From Solirubrobacterales bacterium (lineage in GTDB: Bacteria > Actinomycetota > Thermoleophilia > Solirubrobacterales > Solirubrobacteraceae), in assembly GCA_947474595.1 (NCBI GenBank), contig CANJIV010000013.1, forward strand, positions 1-36,270: a stretch of 36,270 nucleotides of DNA, given 5' to 3'. This document shows positions 6,751 to 14,785 of the stretch, in pieces. Under the pieces are notes generated by a model that was given only the letters and a program-made list of their open reading frames with translations, was not told the DNA's origin and did not search any database. Numbering within the stretch: position 1 is the first letter of the stretch; every line of letters begins with the position of its first letter. Made by a program: the position numbers and the translations under genes.

Positions 6751-6908
6751 AGCGCCACGATCGTCGCCAGTCCGAGCTCTCGTAAGGCAATAGGAATAAA
6801 TGCCTGGGCAATTGGCCGCGCGTCGCAGGCGTCGTGCGAACTTAGGCCAAGCAGCACGGCCGCCATCGACGACGCGAGGCTCATCGCTGCGCCTCAAATC
6901 GTAAAAAC

Positions 6909-6964
6909 GTGACCACTTTGTGACCACTTCGCCCGACGAACGACGACATGTGGCGACATGTGGC
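6909..6964. repeat. two phased tandem direct repeats upstream of the Rep-like gene (iteron or operator candidates)
   Basis: GTGACCACTT occurs at 6909-6918 and again at 6920-6929, an 11-base period. GACATGTGGC occurs at 6945-6954 and 6955-6964, a 10-base period, flanked by extra GAC half-units. Both spacings equal about one helical turn, as in iterons or autoregulatory operators of replication initiators. Confidence 0.6.
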
Positions 6965-7046
6965 GACGCTCAAAATCGGCGCGATTGCCTCTAAAACACA
7001 GGGAATGCGGCGTGTTAGCGGGGCTTGCGAATAAGCGCCCGGATGA

Positions 7047-7089
7047 CTTTGGGAGCAGGGGGTCGGAGGTTCAAATCCTCTCGCCCCGA
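7047..7089 (+). pseudogene. 3' portion of tRNA-Pro(UGG): probable attachment-site junction
   Basis: From base 31 to base 73 this fits a tRNA-Pro exactly. The anticodon loop is TTTGGGA with anticodon TGG at 7050-7052. Then come GCAGG (39-43), a five-base variable loop, T-stem GGAGG/CCTCT around TTCAAAT, the 3' acceptor strand CGCCCCG and discriminator A. Upstream, the 5' anticodon strand should be CCTGC but is ATGAC, and no D-arm with the GG pair can be formed. CGGGGC at 7019-7024 could still pair with the acceptor. I read it as an integration scar with the intact tRNA outside the window; a decayed full-length tRNA is the alternative. Confidence 0.75.
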
Positions 7090-7134
7090 TTCTTGTAAAC
7101 GGCTGGCGAACGGGTACTCAAGTAACGTGGAACC

Positions 7135-8148
7135 ATGCAGTCGCCTGGACCATCGATCAACCCTGAGCCCGACCTAGAAGGCTCTCGAGACGACAGCCGC
7201 GGCGTGATCCGACGCTCGTTCGCCAACTGGAGGCGACTCGCAACGATCGCCTACCGTGATCCGACTCACGTCGCCGAGCGACTGACTCTTTACGGAGCTA
7301 CCAATCTCAGCAAGCCAGCGTCCGCATGGGCCCAACGCAGCAGTACTCAACAAACTAACCAGTCGCGAGCCGTTCGGGCTGAAGGCCTTCGCAAGCAGAG
7401 CGCGCAGATCGCACGCATTGACGGGGCAATCTCCGGGACACCCTTCCTAATTGCGTTTGTCCCCGCTTACCTCGCCTATCTCTGGCAGGAGGGGCGCATG
7501 GTCCTCTATACGGCCGCGCTATACGGACGAGATCCGGCGGCGATTGAGACCTCTGCAGAGGTGCTGGTTCTGCGCGGCGTGCATCCAACCGTCGAAGCTG
7601 CGCACGCTGCCCTGGTTGCTGTAAAAAATACCCCTCTGCCCGAGCGCCCTACACACCGCAGGCCGCTCGCAGCGTGGGTTCACAGCATTCATCTGATCCT
7701 GATCTTTGGCGGTTTCTTAGCGGCCCCATCTGAGGGCGCACAGAAGGGGGCATACTCACGCCTCAAGGCGGGCATTGGTTTTGTTGTGGCGATGGTGATT
7801 TGGATCTCAACGTGGATCTTCCCGGTCACGTTCATGGTGGTGATGGCTTGGGGATGCGAGAGCCATGCACGCCAACTAGGGCGCCGGGCGCTGATTCTCT
7901 ACTCAGGCCAGACCGATAGCGCTCAGGTGGCAATCGAGCAGGCCGACAGTCGCCAAGACCGGGGACACGGCAGACGCAACATCTTGCGGGCTGCCGCGTT
8001 GGCCCTCTCGGTCGCAGTACCAATCGCTATCGTCGCCACAGTCGTGCACTTCAGCCAGAACACGGCCGCGGGTCTGATGACTGCGATCGGGGCCTTGGTG
8101 GCCCTATCTCTGGTGATCGCGGTGAGCGCGACTGCTGGTCGTCGCTGA
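7135..8148 (+). CDS. multi-pass membrane protein, unknown function
   Basis: The 337-residue product has a polar N-terminal region (about 1-95). Hydrophobic segments follow near 100-120 (TPFLIAFVPAYLAYLW), 185-198 (HSIHLILIFGGFLAA), 211-237 (GIGFVVAMVIWISTWIFPV), 285-305 (AAALALSVAVPIAIVATVV) and 313-332. The region TPFLIAFVPAYLAYLWQEGR with nearby LYGRDP faintly recalls EcsC-like proteins, but I would not assign it. There is no ribosome-binding site; TAACGT at 7123-7128 ends six bases before the ATG, suggesting a leaderless transcript. It is the first gene to the right of the tRNA-Pro junction and probably belongs to the core chromosome. Confidence 0.7.
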   Translation: MQSPGPSINPEPDLEGSRDDSRGVIRRSFANWRRLATIAYRDPTHVAERLTLYGATNLSKPASAWAQRSSTQQTNQSRAVRAEGLRKQSAQIARIDGAISGTPFLIAFVPAYLAYLWQEGRMVLYTAALYGRDPAAIETSAEVLVLRGVHPTVEAAHAALVAVKNTPLPERPTHRRPLAAWVHSIHLILIFGGFLAAPSEGAQKGAYSRLKAGIGFVVAMVIWISTWIFPVTFMVVMAWGCESHARQLGRRALILYSGQTDSAQVAIEQADSRQDRGHGRRNILRAAALALSVAVPIAIVATVVHFSQNTAAGLMTAIGALVALSLVIAVSATAGRR

Positions 8149-8179
8149 TCAAGGGTAGGTGCGTGCCAGGTCCCCGCAT

Positions 8180-8193
8180 GGCTTGCGCAAGCC
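8180..8193 (+). terminator. perfect 14-base palindrome after the membrane protein gene
   Basis: GGCTTGCGCAAGCC is a perfect palindrome 32 bases after the stop at 8148. It may form a hairpin in the mRNA. No T-run follows, so its role as a terminator is tentative. Confidence 0.35.
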
Positions 8194-8281
8194 GGGTGCT
8201 CAAGACCGATCAACGACCTCTCGGTTGCCTAAAGAGCGTTGGAGCTACGCGCCAATGAAACCTGCTGGCAAGCGGGGGTGT

Positions 8282-8305
8282 GGCCGGCCGACTAAAAGAC
8301 CGGCC
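8282..8305 (-). terminator. hairpin directly after the acyl-CoA dehydrogenase stop
   Basis: GGCCGG (8282-8287) and CCGGCC (8300-8305) pair around a 12-base AT-richer loop, immediately next to the stop codon of the minus-strand gene. With the palindrome at 8180 it separates two convergent genes. Confidence 0.4.
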
Positions 8306-9454
8306 TCAAAGGCCCATTGAACGCCCAACGATCTCCTTCATGATCTCGTTGGCGCCGCCATAAATACGGGTAATGCGAGCGTCGGCGTAGGCGCGGGCGA
8401 TCGGGTACTCAAGCATGTATCCGTAACCGCCGTAGAGCTGGAGGCACTTATCTACCACGCGTCCTTGCAGGTCTGTGCACCACCACTTGGCGCCCGCCGC
8501 ATCTTCAGCGGTGAGTTGCCCCGCGTTGAGTGCCAAGACGCAGCGATCGACGTGGCTTTGGGCTACATCAATCTCCGTGCGACACTCGGCCAGAACGAAG
8601 CGGGAGTTCTGAAACGAGCCGATGGCCTGGCCAAAAACCTGGCGCTCCTTAACGTATTCCAGCGTCAGATCCAGCGCGGTGGAGGCAGCAGCCACACCGG
8701 CGATTGCGATCGAGAGCCGTTCCTGAGCGAGATTAGATACGAGATAGCGGAAGCCCTCACCCTCCTCTCCAAGCCGGTTTGCAACAGGGACCGCGACGTC
8801 GGAGAAGAAGAGCTCGGCGGTGTCTTGGGAGTGCTGTCCGATCTTCTCTAGGTTGCGACCGCGGTCAAATCCCTCCATGCCGCGTTCGAGGACCAGCAGG
8901 GTCATGCCACGGTGGCGTTCTGTCGGGTCGGTCTTGACCGCCGTGATGATGAGGTCTGAGTTGATCCCGCTGGTGATGAAGGTCTTTGTTCCGTTGACGA
9001 TGTAGTGATCGCCTTGGAGAACGGCCGTGGTTTTCATCCCCGCGAGATCTGAGCCGTAATCAGGCTCGGTCATTGCGATCGCAGTGATCAACTCTCCAGC
9101 GGCGATACCTGGAAGCCAACGTTGGCGCTGCTGCTGGTTGCAGTACTCCAGGAAATATGGGGCGCAGATGTCGTTGTGGAGCGTGATGCCGAGCCCAAAG
9201 CCATTGCCACCAGCGCGTTGCACCTCTTCGCCAATGATCGCGTTGAAGCGGAAGTCGCTTGTCCCTGCTCCCCCGAACTCTTCATCGATCGCAATCCCCG
9301 TAAAACCATGGATTCCAGCCTTGGCGTAGAGCTCGCGGGGAACAATTCCGGCGCTGTCCCACTGCTCTTGGTTTGGGGTTACTTCTTTAGCGAGAAAGAG
9401 GCGAACGCTCTCCCTGAATGCCGCTTGCTCGTCGGTGTAGATATCGCGGCGCAT
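8306..9454 (-). CDS. acyl-CoA dehydrogenase, long-chain/isovaleryl subtype
   Basis: The 382-residue flavoenzyme removes two hydrogens from an acyl-CoA thioester, passing electrons to electron-transfer flavoprotein. ITAIAMTEPDYGSD (123-136) is the FAD/substrate motif, and YGGYGYMLEYPI and RIYGGANEIMKEI mark the C-terminal helical domain. The usual catalytic Glu of medium-chain enzymes is a Gly here (IYGG), while AQERLSIA supplies a Glu at 245. This is the arrangement of long-chain and isovaleryl-CoA dehydrogenases. I start at ATG 9454, giving the normal family length. The frame continues to 9670, but that extension is the antisense translation of tRNA-Arg and is not real. No beta-oxidation partner gene is adjacent. 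Confidence 0.9.
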   Translation of the reverse strand: MRRDIYTDEQAAFRESVRLFLAKEVTPNQEQWDSAGIVPRELYAKAGIHGFTGIAIDEEFGGAGTSDFRFNAIIGEEVQRAGGNGFGLGITLHNDICAPYFLEYCNQQQRQRWLPGIAAGELITAIAMTEPDYGSDLAGMKTTAVLQGDHYIVNGTKTFITSGINSDLIITAVKTDPTERHRGMTLLVLERGMEGFDRGRNLEKIGQHSQDTAELFFSDVAVPVANRLGEEGEGFRYLVSNLAQERLSIAIAGVAAASTALDLTLEYVKERQVFGQAIGSFQNSRFVLAECRTEIDVAQSHVDRCVLALNAGQLTAEDAAGAKWWCTDLQGRVVDKCLQLYGGYGYMLEYPIARAYADARITRIYGGANEIMKEIVGRSMGL

Positions 9455-9562
9455 ATGGCGGCTATTATCGCCGATAGTGTCGCTGTTTGCTCCACGGTGC
9501 CGCGTGGGGTTTAGGCTTTCTAAGCCCGTTAGCCGGTGTTCGTCGAAAACACACGGCGCTAA

Positions 9563-9636
9563 GCCCCCGTAGCTCAGCTGGATAGAGCGCCGGCCTTCTA
9601 AGCCGGATGTCGCAGGTTCGAATCCTGCCGGGGGTA
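9563..9636 (+). tRNA. tRNA-Arg(UCU)
   Basis: A complete 74-base cloverleaf. The acceptor GCCCCCG pairs with CGGGGGT (one G-T pair) and the D-arm is GCTCAGCTGGATAGAGC. The anticodon stem CCGGC/GCCGG encloses CTTCTAA (anticodon TCT). The T-arm is GCAGG-TTCGAAT-CCTGC, and the discriminator is A. CCA is not encoded. Confidence 0.97.
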
Positions 9637-9724
9637 TTTCGGGGCGGCCGTGTGGCTTGCCCGCAGCCAACTATCACGATACCTTTATATTCCAATCGGC
9701 ATTCGAACTATTAAGAGGAAAAGT

Positions 9725-11026
9725 ATGAGATCTCAACAACATCCCGCAACGGTCGCTCTCCACGGCGGTCAAGAGCCCGACAGCGCTACCAACTCGCTGG
9801 CTGTGCCGATCTATCAGACGGCCTCTTACGCTTTCGACGATACCCAGCACGCCGCCGATCTGTTCGCGCTTAAAGCGTCGGGGAACATCTATACGCGGAT
9901 CATGAATCCGACTTGGAATGTTCTAGAGCAGCGCCTGACTGCTTTGGAGGGCGGGGTCGCGGCTGTAGTAACTGCATCTGGGCAGGCTGCGGTCACTTAT
10001 GCGGTACTCAACATCGCGCGCGCCGGAGACAACATCATCTCTGTCTCTCAACTGTACGGCGGCACCTACAACCTCTTCGCTCACACACTGCCGCAGTACG
10101 GCATCGAGGTGCGCTGGGTAGACGCTGACGATCCAGGAGCCGTCGCTAGGCTCACTGACGAACACACACGGTTGGTCTTCGGAGAGACGATCGGCAATCC
10201 GAAGCTCAACGTTATGGACGTTGCGGCATGGTCGGCCGCGGCACATGAGCAGGGACTTCCGCTGATCCTTGACAACACGGTTGCGACACCGGTTGGAGCA
10301 CACGTTTTCCAAGATGGCGCCGACATCGTCGTTCATTCATTGACGAAGTTCATCGGTGGACACGGCACGTCGATCGGCGGTGTGGTGATTGACAGCGGAA
10401 ACTTTGACTGGGTTGCAAATGCCCAACGGTTTCCCGGACTGACCCAACCTGACCCCTCCTACCACGGGGTTGTCTGGGCTGACGCGTTGGGTCCGGCTGC
10501 CTACATCGGCCGTGTGCGAACCGTAATGTTGCGCAACACGGGCGCGGCACTTTCGCCCTTTAACGCCTTTCTCTTCTTGCAAGGGGTAGAGACTCTGCCG
10601 TTGCGGATGGAGCGCCATAACTCCAACGCGTTGGCTGTTGCCGAGCATCTCGAAGCTCACCCTGATGTCGATTGGGTGCACTACCCGGGCCTTAAGTCAT
10701 CCCATCACTACGAAGTAGCCCAGCGCGTGCTCCATGGTGGCAGTGGGGCCCTAGTAACGTTTGGCGTCCGGGGAGGGATGGACGCCGGCCGTGCATTGAT
10801 CGAAAATCTCAAGCTCTTTAGTCATGTCGCCAATATCGGAGACGCTAAATCACTTGCGATCCACAACGCCTCGACGACGCACTCGCAACTAAACGCCGAA
10901 GAGCTCGAGGCGGCCGGTGTAACTCAGGAGACAGTGCGTCTCTCTGTAGGTATCGAGCACATCGACGACATCGTGGCCGACCTTGATCAGGCGTTGGCGG
11001 CAACGCGGTCTCCCGCGAAGCCATGA
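9725..11026 (+). CDS. metY: O-acetylhomoserine sulfhydrylase (homocysteine synthase)
   Basis: This PLP enzyme makes homocysteine from O-acetylhomoserine and sulfide. The ATG at 9725 follows AAGAGGAAAAGT, a good ribosome-binding site; an upstream in-frame start at 9650 overlaps the tRNA region and is unlikely. The 433-residue product has the Cys/Met-metabolism fold. NIYTRIMNPTWNVLEQRL lies near the N-terminus, ASGQAAV near residue 84, and HSLTKFIGGHG holds the PLP lysine K208. C-terminal FGVRGG and SLGxxxT-like parts (AKSLAIHNASTTH) fit the family, with the Ser/Thr-His region typical of MetY rather than cystathionine synthases. It overlaps metX, which supplies its substrate, by four bases. Confidence 0.93.
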   Translation: MRSQQHPATVALHGGQEPDSATNSLAVPIYQTASYAFDDTQHAADLFALKASGNIYTRIMNPTWNVLEQRLTALEGGVAAVVTASGQAAVTYAVLNIARAGDNIISVSQLYGGTYNLFAHTLPQYGIEVRWVDADDPGAVARLTDEHTRLVFGETIGNPKLNVMDVAAWSAAAHEQGLPLILDNTVATPVGAHVFQDGADIVVHSLTKFIGGHGTSIGGVVIDSGNFDWVANAQRFPGLTQPDPSYHGVVWADALGPAAYIGRVRTVMLRNTGAALSPFNAFLFLQGVETLPLRMERHNSNALAVAEHLEAHPDVDWVHYPGLKSSHHYEVAQRVLHGGSGALVTFGVRGGMDAGRALIENLKLFSHVANIGDAKSLAIHNASTTHSQLNAEELEAAGVTQETVRLSVGIEHIDDIVADLDQALAATRSPAKP

Positions 11027-12135
11027 CAGCAGGCGGCCTCGGCCGCACCACTACACAGCGGGCTACTCTCTTCACGCAGGGTGAGCCCTTTGTGTTCGAG
11101 TCTGGCGCGAGCCTTGGCCCCGTTGAGGTGGCCTATGAGACTTATGGGGAGCTTGCCCCCGATCGCTCTAATGTTGTCGTTATCTGCCACGCACTGACCG
11201 GCGATGCGCACGCAGCCGGCCATCATGGCGATCCGAGCCGGGTCGGCTGGTGGGACAACCTGATCGGCCCAGGCCGGCCGGTCGACACCGACCGCTTTTT
11301 CGTTGTCTGTCCTAATCTGCTCGGTGGTTGCCAAGGGACGACCGGCCCCGCTTCGATCAACCCCCAGACGGGGAGCACATACGGATTGGAGTTCCCGCTG
11401 CTGACGGTGCGCGACCTCGTTGGCGTCCACCGCGCGCTGCTTGGGCACTTAGGCATTCAACGCGTTCATGGGATTGTTGGTGGCTCGCTCGGCGGGATGC
11501 AGGCGCTTCAGTGGGCGCTGGACTTCCCAACCGAGGTTGATCGCTGCGTCTTGGCTGGAGTTAGTGCACGGTTGAGCGCCCAGAACATTGGCTTTTCTGC
11601 GGTCGCGCGCACAGCAATCATGCGCGACCCGAACTTTCAAAATGGGGAGTACTCAGGCAGCGGTGTTTCACCTGACGTCGGCCTCGCGGTAGCCCGCATG
11701 ATGGCCCACCTCACATATGTCTCAGAAGGGTCTCTGCGGGAGAAGTTTGATCGCCGACGGCAAGGGCCCGATGAGGCTGGCATGACCTTCGCAACAGACT
11801 TCGAGATTGAGAGTTATCTCGACCATCAAGGCAGGGCCTTCCTCGATCGCTTCGACGCGCTGACCTATATTTATTTGAGCAGGGTTATGGACTACTTTGA
11901 GCCCTTCGCTGACCCTTCACTCCAACTGGCGGCTGTGGCGACAGAGTTTCTCCTAGTCTCCTTCGATACCGACTGGCGGTTCCCGACTGAGCACTCGCTG
12001 TTCATCTTGGATTCACTCGTCGCAGGTGGAGCTAAGGCTCGCCACGAAGAGGTCGCCTCGCCTTGGGGCCATGACTCATTCTTGCTTGACGTGGCCCGCT
12101 ATCACGAGATCGTCGGGGATTTTCTCGTCGCTTAG
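11023..12135 (+). CDS. metX: homoserine O-acetyltransferase
   Basis: MetX transfers an acetyl group from acetyl-CoA to homoserine, activating it for MetY next door. The 370-residue protein has the alpha/beta-hydrolase fold. NVVVICHALTGDAHAAG holds the oxyanion region, GGSLGGMQ the nucleophile S155, DTDWRFP the acid D317 and WGHDSF the base H350. The family motif NLLGGCQGTTGP is present. Its ATG overlaps the metY stop (ATGA), so the two are translated together. A succinyl-transferring variant cannot be excluded from sequence alone, although pairing with MetY fits O-acetylhomoserine. Confidence 0.93.
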   Translation: MTAGGLGRTTTQRATLFTQGEPFVFESGASLGPVEVAYETYGELAPDRSNVVVICHALTGDAHAAGHHGDPSRVGWWDNLIGPGRPVDTDRFFVVCPNLLGGCQGTTGPASINPQTGSTYGLEFPLLTVRDLVGVHRALLGHLGIQRVHGIVGGSLGGMQALQWALDFPTEVDRCVLAGVSARLSAQNIGFSAVARTAIMRDPNFQNGEYSGSGVSPDVGLAVARMMAHLTYVSEGSLREKFDRRRQGPDEAGMTFATDFEIESYLDHQGRAFLDRFDALTYIYLSRVMDYFEPFADPSLQLAAVATEFLLVSFDTDWRFPTEHSLFILDSLVAGGAKARHEEVASPWGHDSFLLDVARYHEIVGDFLVA

Positions 12136-12248
12136 AGCGCTGCATTTCGCCGAACTGCGGCCCGCGACACGGTTCTAAGTGGGGCTCAAATCAAAGAGGG
12201 CGACAAAGTAGCGATGAAGCTCGGCTCCTCTCTGACAAGACTTCTGAA

Positions 12249-12322
12249 GGTGAGCGACGGGGCTCGAACCCGCGACCGCCGGAACCACAATCCGGAGCTC
12301 TACCAGCTGAGCTACGCCCACC
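12249..12322 (-). tRNA. tRNA-His(GUG)
   Basis: On the minus strand the acceptor GTGGGCG pairs with CGCTCAC and the D-arm is GCTCAGCTGGTAGAGC. The anticodon stem-loop is CCGGA-TTGTGGT-TCCGG (anticodon GTG) and the T-arm GCGGGTTCGAGCCCCGT is typical. A genome-encoded G at -1 faces C73, the tRNA-His identity pair. CCA is not encoded. Confidence 0.97.
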
Positions 12323-12622
12323 AAGTGGTGACGGAATCTAGCAACGCAGCGCTAGATTGGGAGGGCGGCTCGCTGTTAGCGGTTGCACGGTGAGTCTCAC
12401 TGATACCTAACACGCTTGAACAATCCCGCGCACACATCAGCCCAGTGCGGGTCAAAAGGGGTCTTCGCCTCGCATGCGACAGCGTGCAACGTGCACGATC
12501 AGAGCGCCCCAGTCCAGCGCTCCGGCGACTAGGTGTCCGATCGGCCCAGTTAGAAGCCACGCACGCAGTCGCAGGGGGGGAGTGGGAGTGAGCACGCGTT
12601 GAACGCTATCGTTCTGCGGCTA
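12323..12622. other. intergenic region between tRNA-His and tig
   Basis: Three hundred bases with no convincing gene. It must carry the tRNA-His promoter (minus strand) and the tig promoter (plus). TATCGT at 12607-12612 lies ten bases before the tig ATG and is a likely -10 box. GGTGAGTCTCAC near 12389 is a small odd palindrome of unknown meaning. Confidence 0.5.
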
Positions 12623-13987
12623 ATGGCTACCACCGTAACGACAACTGTCCAAGAACTGCCCGAATCGCGCGTGCGCGTTGAGGCCCAAGTAGATGGCGCC
12701 GAAGTTGAGAAGCGACTCAACGAGATGGCCAAGCAGATGGGCCGCGAGATGAAGCTGGCTGGCTTTCGCAAAGGCAAGGTCCCACCGCCAGTGGTGATCG
12801 GGCGGATCGGTCGTGAGGCGGTCTTGGATGAGGCGATCCGTTCGTCACTGGGCAGCTGGTATGTAGAGGCGATCGATAGCTCTGGCATCGTGCCGGTTGG
12901 CGATCCCAACATCTCGCTAGGAGATCTACCTCCCGCCGGTGATCCGCTGACCTTCTCCATCGAAATTGGCGTTCGCCCTACCGCCATCCTCGGTGACTAC
13001 AAAAAGGTTAAGGCTGGCCGCCGAGAGGCCTCTGTCAGCGAAGAGGCGATCGACGCCGAGGTCGATGGCCTGCGCGAGCAACTCGCTCGTCTAGAGACAG
13101 TCCAGCGGTCGGCAGAGCTCGGCGATTTTGTCGTGATCGACTACGTCGGTAGGCATGAAGGCGAAGTGCTCGAGGGCGCGGAAGGGCGCGACCAAGTAGC
13201 TGAGCTAGGCGCCGGACGTCTGCTGGAAGGGATGGACGAAGTTCTTATCGGAGCAAGCGCAGGAGACACTCGCGACTACGAGATCGCTCTGCCCGACGAT
13301 CATCCCGATGAAGCGATGCGCGGCAAGCCAGTCTCCTTTGCTCTGACCGTTAAGGAAGTCAAATTTAAAGAGCTGCCTGAAGTGAGCGACGAATTCGCCT
13401 CTGAGGCAGCGGGGTTTGACACGCTAGACGAGCTTCGCGGGGACATCCGGGGACGTCTAGAAGAGGCACAGGAGAATCAAATCGCTGCAGAGTTCCGTGA
13501 GGCTGCGGTAGACGCAGCCGTAGAAAACGCGACAGTCGAGGTTCCAGAGGCGCTGATCGATGGCCGCTCAGCAGAGCTAGTTGAGCAGTTGACTCAGTCG
13601 CTGGCTCGCCAAGGAATCTCGCGCGAGCTCTACCTTCAGATCTCAGGAAGAGGCGAAGAGGAGCTGCTAGTAGAGGCCCGCCCAGACGCTGAGCGCAGCC
13701 TGAAGAGAGAGGCTGTTCTTGCGGCCGTGATTGCCGCCGAAGGCGAGAACCTTATGCCTAGCCAGGAAGAGCTGCTTGAGGCGCTAGAGCATCCCGCCGA
13801 ACACGAGAAAACCACCGCAGCCAAACTGCTTGACAAACTTCAAAAGCGCGGACGCCTCGACGCACTGCGCACTGATTTGGCTAACCGCAAGGCGGTAGAC
13901 CTAATCACCGAATCCGCCATCGCAGTTGCGATCGAAGAGCCTGAGAGCGCCGCAGCCGACGACTCAGCCGACGCGCCGAAGAAGTAG
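12623..13987 (+). CDS. tig: trigger factor, ribosome-associated chaperone / peptidyl-prolyl isomerase
   Basis: Trigger factor binds near the ribosome exit tunnel and shields nascent chains. The 454-residue product shows the N-terminal ribosome-binding signature GFRKGKVPPPVV. An FKBP-type isomerase domain begins around GDFVVIDYVG, and a long helical C-terminal arm ends in an acidic/Ala tail. I start at ATG 12623 (MATTVTTTVQEL) because TATCGT ends ten bases upstream, which fits a leaderless mRNA; a TTG at 12599 would add eight residues. It precedes clpP and clpX, the common bacterial chaperone-protease cluster. Confidence 0.93.
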   Translation: MATTVTTTVQELPESRVRVEAQVDGAEVEKRLNEMAKQMGREMKLAGFRKGKVPPPVVIGRIGREAVLDEAIRSSLGSWYVEAIDSSGIVPVGDPNISLGDLPPAGDPLTFSIEIGVRPTAILGDYKKVKAGRREASVSEEAIDAEVDGLREQLARLETVQRSAELGDFVVIDYVGRHEGEVLEGAEGRDQVAELGAGRLLEGMDEVLIGASAGDTRDYEIALPDDHPDEAMRGKPVSFALTVKEVKFKELPEVSDEFASEAAGFDTLDELRGDIRGRLEEAQENQIAAEFREAAVDAAVENATVEVPEALIDGRSAELVEQLTQSLARQGISRELYLQISGRGEEELLVEARPDAERSLKREAVLAAVIAAEGENLMPSQEELLEALEHPAEHEKTTAAKLLDKLQKRGRLDALRTDLANRKAVDLITESAIAVAIEEPESAAADDSADAPKK

Positions 13988-14170
13988 ATACCGCTTAGTC
14001 GAGATCGGCGCCGCGGTCAGGCTAGGGCAGGCCGGTTCACGCTGATCGAATTGTGGCGATCGCTCTAGGCCAGCTACTGCGTGTTGGTAGACTCCAGCTT
14101 CTGCAGTGGCGGTAGTTTGTCGCCGCTTGAGCAGGATTCGAGCACGAGACACGAAAGTAGAGCCCCGACG

Positions 14171-14755
14171 ATGAGCCCACTGGTACCTATGGTTGTTGAG
14201 CAGACCTCCCGAGGGGAGCGCGCTTTCGACATTTACAGCCGACTACTCAACGACCGCGTTGTCTTTCTGGGTACACCCGTTGACGACCAGATCGCCAATC
14301 TGATCGTTGCCCAGCTGCTGCATCTGGAGTCAGAAGATCCTGAGAAGGACATTTCGATCTACATCAATTCGCCGGGCGGTTCCGTTTACGCGGGGCTGGC
14401 GATCTACGACACGATGCAGTTCATCAAGCCTGACGTCCAGACAATCTGCGTTGGTATCGCGATGTCGATGGGCGCATTGTTGCTCAGCGGGGGCGCCAAG
14501 GGCAAGCGGATGGCGCTGCCCAACGCGAAGATTCTTATTCATCAGGTCTCCTCCTCGTTTCAAGGGCAAGCGACCGACATCGAAATCCACGCGCGAGAGA
14601 TCCTCGACGTCCGCCGGCGCCTCGATGAGATCATCGCCAAGCACACCGGCAAGGACATCGAAGCAGTCAAGAACGACACTGATCGCGACTATTTCATGAG
14701 CAGCGAAGAGGCCGTCGAGTACGGAATCATTGACAAGGTGATCTCAAAGCACTGA
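14171..14755 (+). CDS. clpP: ATP-dependent Clp protease proteolytic subunit
   Basis: ClpP forms the barrel protease that ClpX feeds with unfolded substrates. With the ATG at 14171 ([18 protein letters not shown]) the protein has 194 residues, the usual length. The catalytic triad is visible: S99 in [11 protein letters not shown]124 in ILIHQ and D173 in [19 protein letters not shown] is the conserved handle-region motif. An in-frame GTG at 14081 would add 30 unconserved residues. No strong ribosome-binding site is seen. clpX follows 30 bases later, after a small GAGCCC-AT-GGGCTC hairpin (14753-14766) that could weaken read-through. Confidence 0.95.
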   Translation: MSPLVPMVVEQTSRGERAFDIYSRLLNDRVVFLGTPVDDQIANLIVAQLLHLESEDPEKDISIYINSPGGSVYAGLAIYDTMQFIKPDVQTICVGIAMSMGALLLSGGAKGKRMALPNAKILIHQVSSSFQGQATDIEIHAREILDVRRRLDEIIAKHTGKDIEAVKNDTDRDYFMSSEEAVEYGIIDKVISKH

Positions 14756-14785
14756 GCCCATGGGCTCGGCTTAAAGAGATGAAAC

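Noticed and set aside
7019..7089. Functional complete tRNA-Pro
   Set aside because: The D-arm cannot form and only one of five anticodon-stem pairs is Watson-Crick, so only the 3' part is tRNA.
9455..9670. N-terminal extension of the acyl-CoA dehydrogenase frame (IPPAGFEPATSGLEG...)
   Set aside because: It is the antisense reading of tRNA-Arg(UCU), a well-known artefact; the real start is ATG 9454.
4452..12400. Same odd palindrome (GTGAG-A/T-CTCAC) at 4452 and near 12390
   Set aside because: It is short, occurs only twice and in unrelated contexts; the first copy is explained by the RBS-start cassette.
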